Notes under the pieces: generated by a model
The model's input: only the letters and a program-made list of their open reading frames with translations
What the model was told of the DNA's origin: nothing
The model's database searches: none
Part shown: positions 11,481-22,790 of the stretch, piece after piece
Layout: each line of letters begins with the position of its first letter
Numbering within the stretch: position 1 is the stretch's first letter
NCBI RefSeq assembly: GCF_010389155.1
Contig: NC_057765.1
Span: 24,430,980-24,494,979, forward strand
Source: Erigeron canadensis
Taxonomy: Eukaryota > Streptophyta > Magnoliopsida > Asterales > Asteraceae
DNA length: 64,000 nucleotides
Direction of reading: 5' to 3'
Program-made: the position numbers and the translations under genes

Positions 11481-13429
11481 ATTATGAATTCTTTTACTGT
11501 AACTGATTTACTTTTTGGTTCTATAATACATTTATTTAATAATCTAAAATATTTAATATTTTATGTCTTAGTAGCTTACTATCGTATTTGAGTGATTGTT
11601 TTTTTCTTTTTGAATATTATTTGAGTGATTTTTTGAACATGATGTCACTGATATTTTTAAAAATATTAAATGCATTTGGGAATACTTTTCGCGTCACTAG
11701 TTTATTACCATGCTGAAAAAATCTAACTTACTACTCGTACATACCATACATACAGATATAGATAGATTTACGTAATATATATATGTAAGTAAAGATAGAT
11801 AGGTGCTCTAAGTAATGATTATAGATATATAGATAAAAGAGGGATCTGTGTGTATGTACGTAAATATGTTTGGAATAATTAAAGAGTATAATTATTTAAT
11901 CCATAAAAAATATAAAATTGGGTATATTTGTTAATTTTTTGGTTGGAGATATTTGTAATTTAAATGGTGTATTTGGGTATATATGCAATTTTCTCTAAAA
12001 TGAACAGATACAACTAGATCCTGGCTCATACATAGCGGCAAAATGTGAGAAGAAACAGCCATAGACAAAAGTAATACTGGTTGATGCTATTGATTTTTAT
12101 TTGATTAAATGGATCCCAAAAAAGTGAAGATTATGAACCGACGAGTCAAGCTAGATCGGTTGCCAATATTTGTCTAAACGTGGTGTTAATCCGACCTTGT
12201 TACCATGTCCTTTTTGCCACGTGAATGATGAATTCAGTGTCCACTTGTTAAACTTTAATGTAATTATAAACTTTCTCGATCCATGTAATTTTGTACCACC
12301 TTGTTAGTATGTGAAATGATAATTAGTCTTTGCTATTCAAAAAATAAATAAATGGTAATGACAGCCCTAAAAGTGTCACTAACAACTTATTACATGCTTA
12401 AAAACTTATACATTATATATTAAAAACCACCCTTTAATTTTCTAATAGCAAGATACAAATTTTAATGCGCTAAATTAGTTTTTACTGATAACCCTAAAGG
12501 TTCTCATTTAACAAAACAAAAATAATAATAATAATAATAATAATGTTAAAATTACGTATTATTAGAAGTTTATATATATCACATGAGAATCGATTTCTTC
12601 ACATGTATCATGAACCCTCAAATTATATGTAATGTTATATGTTTTAACATTTTTTTTCATTCACATATAAACTAACACATAATCTAAAATTTCTTAGGAT
12701 TTTTTCCAATTAAATATATTTAACTAACAAGATGAAAAAATTCAAACATTTTATTTTGATGTTTTAAAAGTTTAGAAATTCAAAGCTACTTAAAGACAAT
12801 AACGTAGTGTCAATTTGTTAAAGTTTTGACAAGTCCATTACCCAATAAAAATGTGCCACGTGTGACACTATTCTTTTTTGTCAAAGCTTGTCAAAAAATG
12901 TGGTGTAGTATCAAAATTGAACAAAATGTGTCAAATTGATTTTACAATTTTAGTCCGTGAACGGATATATCTCAGAATAGTTTCACTTTAAGTCCCTGAA
13001 ACGACGAATAATGCAAAATAATTATGTATTTAGTCCCTGGAGCGTCTAAAAATTCAAAATATTTAACGGCTAAAACTTGATCTCACTCTATAAATAAATA
13101 AATTGCATTTCACCATATATATCACTACCAATGTACAATCATCTCCGGTATTTAACTATGATATTTTACTTTCTTATTTATTTATGCTAATAAATAAAGT
13201 ATGCGAGGAGCTACACAAAAGAAGTGATGCACTTTGATACATGTCAAATAGCATTTTCAAAAAAGAAAAAGAAAGAAAAATAAAATGAAAATCCAAAAGC
13301 ATTTTGGGTAATGTAAGAAGCTTATTCTTATTCATTTTGTTAAATACACAAAGTTACGACGGTAATTCTTTCCTAACAAGGAAATCCTATGTCTAACAAT
13401 GCGAGGCTGTCGACATATGTGATATGTTT
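11481..13429. other. AT-rich intergenic DNA
   Basis: No gene recognised. It contains a short (AAT)n run near 12520-12544 and stretches with TTTAGTCCCTG words near 12950-13045, common in plant repeats. No boundaries could be set. Confidence 0.4.
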
Positions 13430-14053
13430 CAATGGACATTGTTTTAGAACCATACGCTAGTTCAGCTAGTGTGTAAAGAACCCGTTTTGAATGAATCACC
13501 ATTTGTTAGTTGGACAGTATTCAAGAGTGTTAATTTCATAAGCCATTAACCAAGAAGAGGCAACATTATTATTGTCTTTTTTCTTCATCCAAACGCATAG
13601 GTTTTCAGTAATTACGGCTAAAGAACCTCTTAAAACGCATGTTATTATACAATGATCACGTTTTGAATTGTTGGCAAAAGCAAGCCAATGCAATAATCAT
13701 TTACAAAACAACCATGTTGTCTACGTCTACTGTCTACATAAAGTATACGAAAACTGATCATTCGTTATTGGGTCAAAACCAAAACCGAATACTGATAAAG
13801 TCGGTGGATTTAAAGAAACATTAGAAGGTATGCTGAATATGCGTCTAATTGAAGGGTTCCATAAAGTGATAAATAAAGTGTTGCAAAATGACTTTTTGTA
13901 GAGGTTTTAGTACTTGGTGAAGATCGAGTACTATGCCTTTGGATGAATTCAGGGCTAGAAATTCGAGAACACCATAATTTTGAGAGACATCTAAATCTGA
14001 TAAGCGATTTCAATTCGCATGTAGTCTTTCAAATATTGCAGCAATTAACTCTT
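13430..14053 (-). pseudogene. F-box protein pseudogene
   Basis: Read on the minus strand, it begins with a decayed F-box: ELIAAIFERL, then a frameshift, then KSLIRFRCLSKLWCSRISS. A fragment FGFDPITND typical of the F-box-associated region follows (plus 13757-13786, another frame). Last comes LHWLAFANNSKRDH and RGSLAVITENLCVWMKK (plus 13496-13691), typical of the C-terminal FBA domain. Stops and frameshifts separate the parts, and the middle of a usual 350-400 aa protein is missing. Functional members are substrate adaptors of SCF ubiquitin ligases; this copy cannot make one. Confidence 0.75.
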
Positions 14054-14356
14054 AACATACGTAATCTGCTGACATTATTGTGCACATAATTCTGCAAAAT
14101 ATATCGTTCTTTTGTTCAAAAAAGTAGAGGAAAAAAAAAAAGCAAAATAATATTATATATATAAGTTTAGATTGTTAGCTAGGGGTGGTAGCAAGGAAAA
14201 GCATAGGAATTATCTTAAATTTCCAGCAACACAAAATAAATCCATACAGATACATGAAACGCGGATATAACACTTTCATATGATGCAAATATTTTATGGG
14301 ATCCAGTAAAATTAAATATACAAACCAGTGACGGACACATAACTTTTAATATGGGG

Positions 14357-14424
14357 TTGCCAAATAGTTTTTATGATACCAACAAGGGGATTGCCAAATA
14401 GTTTTTATGATACCAACAAGGGTA
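14357..14424. repeat. 34-bp tandem duplication
   Basis: Two near-identical units starting TTGCCAAATAG at 14357 and 14391. Confidence 0.8.
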
Positions 14425-14764
14425 ACATCAAATTAAAAAATTAAATTACATAAGTTCAAAGTTGCAAATTACTCTTAAACTATATATATACATTAAAATG
14501 GTAAAAAAATTTCGAGTTTTATAAATATTATTGGGTTATCATGGTCATCGTTGATCACCACATAGCCCCGCCACTGATACAATAATTCACAGAACACAAG
14601 TATATAATTGATGCACAATTATTTTAATTTTGTACAATGTTAATTTAAAGAAAATAATTTTTGTTTGATTGTTAACTTTAATAGTTGTTTTATTTGAATA
14701 AAAACCCAATATATTTTGTATAAAAACTTTCATGAATCCATTTAAAACTTGAACATGCGCTATG

Positions 14765-14766
<2 letters not shown>

Positions 14767-14813
<47 letters not shown>
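14767..14813. repeat. (TA)n microsatellite
   Basis: Alternating TA for nearly 50 bp. Confidence 0.95.
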
Positions 14814-14816
<3 letters not shown>

Positions 14817-15500
14817 TTAGGTAAAATAAAACAAGTATTAAAGTAAAACAAATAAAACAATAGGTTTTTCTTCACTGAAAATCACTGTGCATCAAAAAAA
14901 TTATTGTGCATCAATTCTTTCGTGAATCTTCGTGCATCAATCTAACCATGATCTATGGGTCAAGATCTTGTCTTATTTGTTTTACTTTAATACTTGTTTT
15001 ACAATACTCAACCCCTATATGTAAAAAGATAAAATGAGAACCAACAAAATTCAAGAACTACGAGAACTTTTTTGATAGGGGTAATTTTGTACTTCAATAA
15101 GCATATAAATATAAATACTAATTTAATTAAGTATCCCTTAAATATCTCCATAAATAATGTTGACCCATTATTCAATATTTACAATATTATCCATTCATTT
15201 CCTACGTAAATTTTAATCAGCATGTTTCAAAACTTTTTTTATATATATATTTTTTCTAAACTTAATAAAGTATATTTCAAAAGGATTTAGTTTGGTTAAA
15301 ATGTACTCGTAATATTTATGCTAATAAAATAATAAATATTACGTTTCTTGTTGTGGAATGGGTCCTAACACCATCCAAAAAATAAAATTGAAATTTTACA
15401 CTTATGTCCCCATAATAATAATTTTAATAGATTAAGACATTAGCCGGTAATTACATTTCATTCACATATTAAGCCTTAGTTTATTAACGATTTTACATAT

Positions 15501-15760
15501 GAAGATCATCATACATATGTGTAAATAAAAGTTGTATACACGTGAACATCATCATCCACATGTGTATATAAAAGTTGTTTAGATTTGAACATCATCATAC
15601 ATATGTGTTATAAAAGTTGTTTAGATTCGAACATCATCATACATATGTGTTCTAAAGTTGTTTACATGTGATTATCATCGTCCACATTTGTATATAAAAG
15701 TTGTTTAGACATGAACATCATCATACACATGTGTTAATAAAAATTGTTCACATGTGCACG
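15501..15760. repeat. 43-bp tandem array, about six units
   Basis: Units begin near 15501, 15544, 15587, 15629, 15670 and 15713, giving a period of 41-43 bp. Each has GAACATCATCATACATATG, a self-complementary ACATATGT or ACATGTG core, then ATAAAAGTTGTTTAGA. Units are contiguous and have diverged by substitutions. There are no spacers and no coding content. Confidence 0.85.
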
Positions 15761-16264
15761 TAATTCATATATGATTGTTTTTAAATACACTTGTAAATTT
15801 TGTAAAAAAATATGTATCAATATATTTTTGATAATTATGTTAATGTTTAGAAAATTGTGTATTGATAAAAGTCGTAATCCACGAAATATTATAGAATTTT
15901 GAAATCAAGTAACCATTTGAATTGTCAAATTGTAGGTGCCGAATTTATTGGACATTTAGAAGAAGTTACGGTTTTTTAGTCATTTTTTAATTCCTTGTCT
16001 ACCCTTTTACATTTTATAATAATTTATTTATTATTTTAAATGCATATTATTCGTTAGCCATTGATTAATCTCATCCAATGGCTTAAAATAGTTTTCGCAA
16101 TATATATATATATATACAAAAATCTAGATGTGAAGTCTTAATAAAACATCATCAGTTAATAATATCATTCCGCAGTAGATCGAAGAACGTACAAATGATT
16201 AAAATAAAATAAAAGGAATAGAAAAGAACGGCAAATATAAACTTTACCTACCCGTACGTATCTT

Positions 16265-16411
16265 ATATATTCTGTCAGTCTATCTTCTACACCACTAATT
16301 TTTTGTCATACACCACTAATTGTGTTTTACACCGTTGTACTGTACAACTTAATAATACATATTTAATGGTGTATTGTCAAAAGCTAGTGAGGTACAGATC
16401 ACCTCCCTATT
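16265..16411 (-). repeat. Interspersed repeat, copy 2
   Basis: Reverse-oriented relative of the repeat at 4315-4456. Its reverse complement has GGTGATCTGTACC, then AATACACCATTAAATATG and GTGGTGTA blocks in the same order. Confidence 0.4.
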
Positions 16412-16821
16412 ATAAACTTGACAAAATATGAAGTTGTGTTTGTATCAAATTGTGAGTTATGATATTCAATTTTTGTCATTGTCATCTAAACATGAATTAT
16501 TTTATCTCGTATATACTAGCAAATCAATGATAATAAAATTAATGTTTTTCTTATATACTAACTAATTTTTCCATAAAAATGATTTGATTATAACACTTTT
16601 TGATAAGGATCGAGATATGATGGCCAAACAATAACGAATCTAAACAAGAGCTAAACCAAATTTTTCAAGATGAGAAATTCTTGTGAAATAAACTTTAAAA
16701 CTTCAAAAATATCTTCCTCCAAAACGTCCTACAACCTCTTTTTATGGTTGTTTATTCCTTTGGGCCAAGTATAAGCTAAGAGAACTTTAAAGTTCAAATG
16801 AACTTTAAATGAATGTTATAG
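16412..16821. other. Intergenic, nothing recognised
   Basis: AT-rich DNA without coding or repeat signals. It ends with the ATAAA target duplication of the neighbouring Copia element at 16822-16826. Confidence 0.5.
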
Positions 16822-16826
16822 ATAAA

Positions 16827-17262
16827 TGATAAAATTTATAACAACAAACACTTTTTCCAATATTGAATCTCAATTCAATAATAACACACAAATCTGCAGA
16901 ACTATCAATCAATCCACACCAGCTAATCTGTTATGGATTTATTACCTAACTGATAATAGTTCTACTACAATCAAATTACCTAAAAAATAGATCGATCAAA
17001 TAATAGAGATACAGGGGACAAATATAGGAATATATGAATGTGTATGAAAGTATGTGTATTTTATTTCTATTACTAAAACCAGGTCAAAGTATCTTTATAT
17101 ACTCAAGCACTCTTTCCTTATAGCATTCTGCACCTCCAACTTTCCAGCTTGTTACTTTAAGTCTAAATTTTAATAACCTGCACAACAAGAAATTAAACAT
17201 ACAAGTTTAGTCCTTAACCTTTGAGTAATCAGGTTAAGACTATAAGTTATATAATTTTAACA
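16827..17262 (-). repeat. Copia 3' LTR
   Basis: Left LTR in plus coordinates, and the 3' LTR because the element reads leftward. It differs from its partner by roughly four substitutions. The RNase H frame ends on the TAA of the LTR's first six bases, TGTTAA. Confidence 0.93.
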
Positions 17263-17685
17263 CCCCCCTTTAGTCTTAACCTGAAATATATCAAACAACT
17301 TAAGTTTAGAACATAAATAGTTGTGTTGTTTTGTATCCAGTGCTTTTGTAAGTACATCTGCAATTTGATTTGTAGAGCTTATTTTCTGAGTAGTAATGAC
17401 ACCTTTTAAAATTTTTTCCCTTACAAAATGCAAATCAATTTCAAGGTGTTTTGTTCTTTCATGGAACACTGGATTAACAGCAATATTAAGTGCTGCATCA
17501 CTATCACAGAAAACAGAGACTGGACTTAAACTATCACACTTTAAGTCCTTTAAGATTTTTAAAATCCAAATGATTTCAGAAGTGACTGAAGTAAGAGCTC
17601 TATACTCTGCTTCAGCAGAAGATTTTGAAATTGTATTCTGTTTCTTACTTTTCCAAGAAACTAAAGAACCACAAAAGAACATCAA
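17257..17685 (-). pseudogene. Copia RNase H C-terminal part
   Basis: Matches the end of a copia polyprotein: SWKSKKQNTISKSSAEAEYR, VFCDSDAALNIAVNPVFHER, TKHLEIDLHFVREK and IADVLTKAL. These are RNase H and C-terminal motifs; the first part of RNase H and all of reverse transcriptase are absent. The join to the protease-side fragment falls near 17680, where the upstream frame runs out of register. The stop codon is contributed by the LTR. Confidence 0.85.
17263..17277 (-). other. Polypurine tract of Copia element
   Basis: Minus strand AGACTAAAGGGGGG runs directly into the LTR start TGTTAAAA. It is the second-strand primer site. Confidence 0.85.
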
Positions 17686-18253
17686 ACAAAGTTAAGTATT
17701 CAGTTAAAACCATATTTCCAATTTTAGTGATATAAGTCTCAGTTCCATTAGGATGTGACACTTTAATTTTAAGATGAGAAATGTCAACAACATTTACAAG
17801 AAACTTGTCAGAATAAGTCATATGCTGATTAGCACCAGAATCACAAATAAGACCTTTTGTAACAAGTTTAGCATGTAAAGTATTATTAGAACAAAAAAAC
17901 CTGTTAAAATGTTTGTTAAAAAACCTGCTATTATTAACAAAAATACCTGACATATTTGCCTGAACACTTTTTCCATTTTCTGAATTGCTTTTGATTAAAG
18001 AAATAAGAGTTGTAAGTTGCTCTTCTGTAAAACCAGAAGAAGAAGAAGAAGAAGGCATGGAAGAAGACACATCTCTACCAACAATATTATTACTAGCCAC
18101 ATTCTTCCCTTTAAACTTCTTTTTACCAAAATCAGCAGGATAACCAATAAGCTTAAAACACTTATCAATAGTATGTCCATTAAATCCACAATGATCACAA
18201 ATAACAGTAGAATTACTAGTTCTTTTAAAATTTTCTAGAAGCCTTATAACCAT
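17680..18253 (-). pseudogene. Copia zinc knuckle and protease start
   Basis: Carries a CCHC zinc knuckle CDHCGFNGHTIDKC, then a Ser-rich linker, then protease residues ICDSGANQHM with the DSG catalytic motif. The frame ends shortly after TEYLTLFDVL, where the copia sequence should go on to integrase but instead meets the RNase H end. It is one frame off from gag, so a small indel near 18240 separates them. Confidence 0.8.
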
Positions 18254-19076
18254 TTACATTAGATTTATTACCAAAATTTCTTTGAAAATTCATTTTAGGC
18301 ACATTAGAAACAAACACAGAAGTTTGACCTTTATGAGATGAACCAGAAGCAACAATTCTATGCGACTCTTCACTAGAAATAATAGCATAAGCACTCCAAA
18401 CATCAGGCAGAGGATCTTTGGTTAAAATAGTACTTCTAGTTTGCATATAAGTTTCATCAAGACCCATCAAAAACTGCATAAGTTTTATTAATTGATTATG
18501 CTTTTTAAAATCCTCAGCAGCATGACAAGTACATCTTGGTAATTTAACTAATGCATCAAACTGTTTCCACAAGGCATTCAACTTATGATAATATTCAGCT
18601 AAAAAAGTACTATTTTGACACATAGAATTAATCTTCATATGCAAATTAAAAGTAACAGACCCATCTACTTTATCATAAGTTTCTTTTAATTCTTCCCATA
18701 CATGTGAAGCTCTTTTAGAGAAAATTTGACCAAGATACAATTCTTCAGATATTGAATTAAGAATCCATCCTAAAACAACAACATTAACTTTGTCCCATTG
18801 TCTGCCTAACACTTCATCAGTATTTGACCTTCTACAAGTACCATTAATAAATCCAGTCTTATTCTTACCTTCTAAAGCAAGAAGCATAGCACAAGACCAC
18901 ACATTATAATTTTCGGTCCCTTTTAGTTTAATTGAAACAACAGTTAAAGCAGCAGAATCATTAGGATGTAAATGCAAAGGATGACTAACATCAAGTTTGC
19001 TAATCCTAGTCACATTATCAGCAAAAGTATCAGACTCATAACTAGAACCATAATTTCTAACATTATCATCATCCAT
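18225..19076 (-). pseudogene. Copia gag (UBN2-type)
   Basis: An open frame of 283 codons from a Met at 19076. It has HPLHLHPNDS, LKGTENYNVWSCAMLLALEG, WDKVNVVVLGWILNSIS and YHKLNALWKQFDALVKLP, typical of plant copia capsid regions, plus LMQFLMGLDETY. It normally forms the virus-like particle. Here it terminates early (SRKF stop) because of a frameshift before the zinc knuckle. Confidence 0.85.
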
Positions 19077-19669
19077 TTTAGCAAATAGTTCAGATCACAA
19101 CAATCAACAAAGTAGATGAAACAGTTAATCTAAATTAACAGTGAGAACAAATAAGCAAGTTAATCTCAATTAACAACTACACACAAGTAATTAAACAAAC
19201 AAAAAAATAAAGAAGAAAGAGTAAGAGAGTGCAAACAGTGCTATAGGATGAAGCAGAAGATGGAACCCTACTAGTTTATTGATTCACTTAGTCAATAAAT
19301 GTAGCAGGATCATAACCAGATGATAACTTCACTATCCAATCGATTCACTTAGTCGATGAATAGAAAAATCAATAAATTTCTGCAGCAGAAGAAAAAAAAA
19401 ACTTCAATTACCAGAAAGAATCGAAAGAATCTTCAAAAAACCCCAAATATTCTGAAACCCTAATTTTTCTCAAAAAATTAGAATTCCTTGATCAAAACTT
19501 AAATCTAACTCAAACGGTGATCAATTGATCATACGCCGTTACAGGAAATCAAACCCTAACTTAATATCCCCAATTTTGTTCGAAACCCTAGCCTTAAGAT
19601 CCAGATCCGAATTGATAATAATAAAAAATTGATTTCAATTTCGAAAACTATTACTATTCGAAAACCTGT

Positions 19670-19680
19670 CTCTGATACCA
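19670..19680 (-). other. tRNA-Met primer binding site (Copia)
   Basis: Minus strand TGGTATCAGAG lies immediately inside the 5' LTR. It is complementary to the 3' end of initiator tRNA-Met. Confidence 0.9.
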
Positions 19681-20116
19681 TGATAAAATTTATAACAACA
19701 AACACTTTTTCCAATATTGAATCTCAATTCAATAATAACACACAAATCTGCAGAACTATCAATCAATCCACACCAGCTAATCTGTTATGGATTTATTACC
19801 TAACTGATAATAGTTCTACTACAATCAAATTACCTAAAAAATAGATCGATCGAATAATAGAGATACAGGGGACAAATATAGGAATATATGAATGTGTATG
19901 AAAGTATGTGTATTTTATTTCTATTACTAAAACCAGGTCAAAGTATCTTTATATACTCAAGCACTCTTTCCTTATAGCATTCTGCACCTCCAACTTTCCA
20001 GCTTGTCACTTTAAGTCCAAATTTTAATAACCTGCACAACAAGAAATTAAACATACAAGTTTAGTCCTTAACATTTGAGTAATCAGGTTAAGACTATAAG
20101 TTATATAATTTTAACA
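19681..20116 (-). repeat. Copia 5' LTR
   Basis: Right LTR in plus coordinates and the promoter-bearing LTR of the leftward element. It starts TGTTAAAATTATATAAC on the minus strand and ends TTTTATCA. Confidence 0.93.
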
Positions 20117-20486
20117 ATAAAGTTATATGATTTTAATTTAAAAATCAAGATTCTCTTAACTTTATCTATAAAGTTACTTAATTTTGGAAAATCTTTACCC
20201 ATAGAGAAAACATGATTCACATCCTACAAACACGGACATTACAAAACCAATACCCACTTAATCTATTGTAATAATCCGAATAAAAGAAAGTATCAAGTAC
20301 ATCATCATTAATAATACTCCACATCATCATTAATAATACTACGTATTAAATTTACCGAAAAACAAAAGCATTTTCATGCTATCATTCGCCTTCGAGTAAA
20401 TTTATTAATTACGAGTAATTATCAACCAAAACATACTCAAATATTTATAGCAAAAGAAGCAAATATTGAGTCACAATTCCTCAAAC
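20117..20486. other. Intergenic, nothing recognised
   Basis: AT-rich. It contains a short duplicated CATCATTAATAATACT at about 20300-20340 and the left ATAAA/CCTCAAAC target sites of its neighbours. Confidence 0.5.
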
Positions 20487-20945
20487 CAATGTTTTAAATA
20501 CCGTCAGTATTACCGGTACCAGTGGGTACTCCGGTATTTTATGCCCGGTATTTTTCCGATATTTTCACTATTCCATACCGGCCGGTATTTCCGGTATTTT
20601 CGGTATTCCCGGTGTTTTCCGGTATTAGCACTCCAGTATTTCCGGTATTTTGAAAGAAAAAAAATTTTGAATTTTTTTAAAAATTATTTCTATGATTCTT
20701 TAATATTATTTTTGTTATTTGTAAACTTTAAAACTTATATTTTGTTATGAAATACCTAATTGGTATTATTTTTGAGTGAATTATAATTATATTTTGACTA
20801 TTTTCGTTAAATTGTAACAAGTTTTGTAGAATTTTTATAAAAGAAATACATTAAATTAAATATAGTCGTACCGGCTTATATTTCTGGTAATACCGGAAAA
20901 TTTTTCCACACCGGTATGACTAAAATACCGGTTTTTAAAACATTG
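20487..20945. mobile_element. hAT-type MITE rich in CCGGTATTT words
   Basis: A 459-bp element with inverted ends CAATGTTTTAAATACCG (20487) and CGGTTTTTAAAACATTG (ending 20945). It is flanked by an exact 8-bp duplication, CCTCAAAC, at 20479-20486 and 20946-20953. The left third is packed with near-copies of CCGGTATTT and its variants; the right end carries matching complementary copies, so the RNA could fold back. No transposase is present. Confidence 0.8.
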
Positions 20946-21430
20946 CCTCAAACTAACAAAATCTGGAGAGAAACTTATACTCCCATCCCACTAATTGTGT
21001 CCACTTTTAAATTTTCTAAGTCAAAATTTTGCAACTTTGAACTTGAATATCTTTGTATGTGTTGTACAATCTTTGATGAAAATTATATAAATTAATTGAG
21101 TTTTACATATGTTTACATTGGTTAACTTTCATCAATTATTATATAAAATAAACAAAAATATTTAAGGTTAAAGTTTTAAAAAATTGACTTTGAAAACTTA
21201 AAACTGGACATATTTGGTGAGACAGAAAGGAGTATAAACATACAGAGACTCTACATAAGGGGATGCTATTCCGATCACTTTCTCACTACTCGGACAATCA
21301 TTTAGCATCGAACTTTAGCAGCGATTTTGTACTTTCCGAAAACAACCTTTAACAACGACTTTGTCATTTCCGCTGTCACTTTTACCAGTGACGTCGCTGC
21401 TAAAATGTATGAACAAGTTTAAAACATTAA
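20946..21430. other. Intergenic, nothing recognised
   Basis: AT-rich DNA followed by a segment with AACAGCGA/AACAACGAC words (21315-21400). No family was recognised. Confidence 0.4.
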
Positions 21431-21532
21431 GTGAGCTAGGTGTGGTAGGTGTGAAATATTTAGTGATGTTTCCTTGCATTAATGTTTCATAACTAGATCA
21501 CTTAATATTTTTTACCTACCACACCTACCTCA
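21431..21532. repeat. Inverted repeat, 36-bp arms
   Basis: The left arm 21431-21467 contains AGGTGTGGTAGGT and the right arm 21497-21532 contains ACCTACCACACCT. Both arms also share ATATT and AGTGAT/ATCACT blocks, around a loop of about 30 nt. This is possibly a small MITE or the end of the adjacent MULE; no target duplication was fixed. Confidence 0.65.
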
Positions 21533-21819
21533 TTTATTTTCTTTACATCTGACATATTTGCCAACATCCTTTTTAGTAATCATTTTTTTCTTTTGCAAAT
21601 GGAGCTTTTTGATGAAACTGAGCCGAATCAATAGAAAACAACCTAGATCCAAGTGATGAATCTGATGATTAAAATTTTGAGTTTGACTATGCCAAGAAGC
21701 ATTCTATAAATATTAGGTATGACGTATATGATTTTGTTCATACTTATTTTTTTCCATAAATAATTTTTGTGAATGATATGATTTTTTATTTGTGTTTACT
21801 ATTTTAGACGTTTGACTCA

Positions 21820-22790
21820 CGTAAAACACTAACGAACTAGGCTCAAAGAACAGGACGCGAGCTCGGTTTTGTGATAGTCAAGCGAAGATCTAATCAAAGG
21901 ACACGTAGTGGTGTAGTTTGCAAAGTCTCGCTTGCTTGTCATCATGGTGGAACACATGATAAAATGGAGAACTAAAACTAAAGGTTCAAGGTCTAGAAAA
22001 ACTAATTGTCCGTTTATGTTGGGAAGTCATGTGAATATTGATAATGGTTAGAGGATAAAGGTGATAGACTATATAAATAATCACCATTCATTAGGTTTAA
22101 GGTGTATATCTAAAGTTGAAAAAGATTTTATGGAATGGATAATGAGACTAGGTGGTAAAACGAACCGAATTTTAGTTCAGTTGGAAGAGAATTTCTAGAA
22201 AACAAATTCAGAATCAAAGATATAGAGTACATAATAAAAAGATGGGAAAAAGTGGTCGGGAAACTAAGGGAAACTCTAATGCAGGTTAGGTTGTCATTTC
22301 TACATTAATTTAAGGTAATTGAAGTGACATGTAAATTTCTATTTTTATTCATGCAATGAATGTTATGTTCCAGATGCTATAAGATGGTCAATAGATGTAT
22401 CGTTACATCCCGTATCATTTGAGATATGCCGCGCACTCCCTTAGATTGTGAAAATGGATGCCACGTTCAAAACTAACATCTACAACATGCCACTTGTTGA
22501 GATTGTCGCTGTAACTTCAACATACAAGACCTTCAGCATAGCTTATGCTTTTATTAGAAGCAAACAGGAAGCTAGCTAAAAATGGGTCTCACAGTGTTTA
22601 AAGTCCACACTTGGTGAAGGCTTTGTTGTATGAGTTGTACTCACTGATAGGGAGAGAAGTCCTTGACAAATGCATGTCATGATTTATGGCCAAAAGCATT
22701 AGATACCACATATGGCAAAATATAAAAAACATAGTGAGCCAATGCTTTTGTTGAAAGGAGTTTGAGGACCTTTTCATCACTAGTGCATTA
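21820..22790 (+). pseudogene. FAR1/MULE transposase-like pseudogene
   Basis: Broken coding remnant in shifting frames. The first part reads AQRTGRELGFVIVKRRSNQR and KTNCPFML, the FAR1 DNA-binding region. Then come SLGLRCISKVEKDFMEW and the MULE transposase core DATFKTNIYNMPLVEIVAVT, FSIAYAFIRSKQE and VLTDRERS. Several stops interrupt it, and the zinc-finger C-terminus is not visible. Intact relatives are Mutator-type transposases or FAR1-related transcription factors; this copy is dead. Confidence 0.75.

Larger units (their letters stand above)
16827..20116 (-). mobile_element. Ty1/copia element, internally deleted
   Basis: A complete insertion unit of 3290 bp on the minus strand. It has two 436-bp LTRs (16827-17262 and 19681-20116), each bounded TG...CA, and an exact ATAAA duplication at 16822-16826 and 20117-20121. 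A tRNA-Met type primer site sits at the right LTR and a purine tract at the left LTR. By eye the LTRs differ at four positions, so the insertion is recent. The interior keeps gag, zinc knuckle and the start of protease, then jumps to the end of RNase H; integrase and reverse transcriptase are deleted. A frameshift also splits gag. It could move only if supplied by a relative. Confidence 0.93.

Noticed and set aside
15501..15760. Regular array considered as CRISPR-like
   Set aside because: Plant nuclear DNA; units are contiguous without distinct spacers and no cas genes are present.
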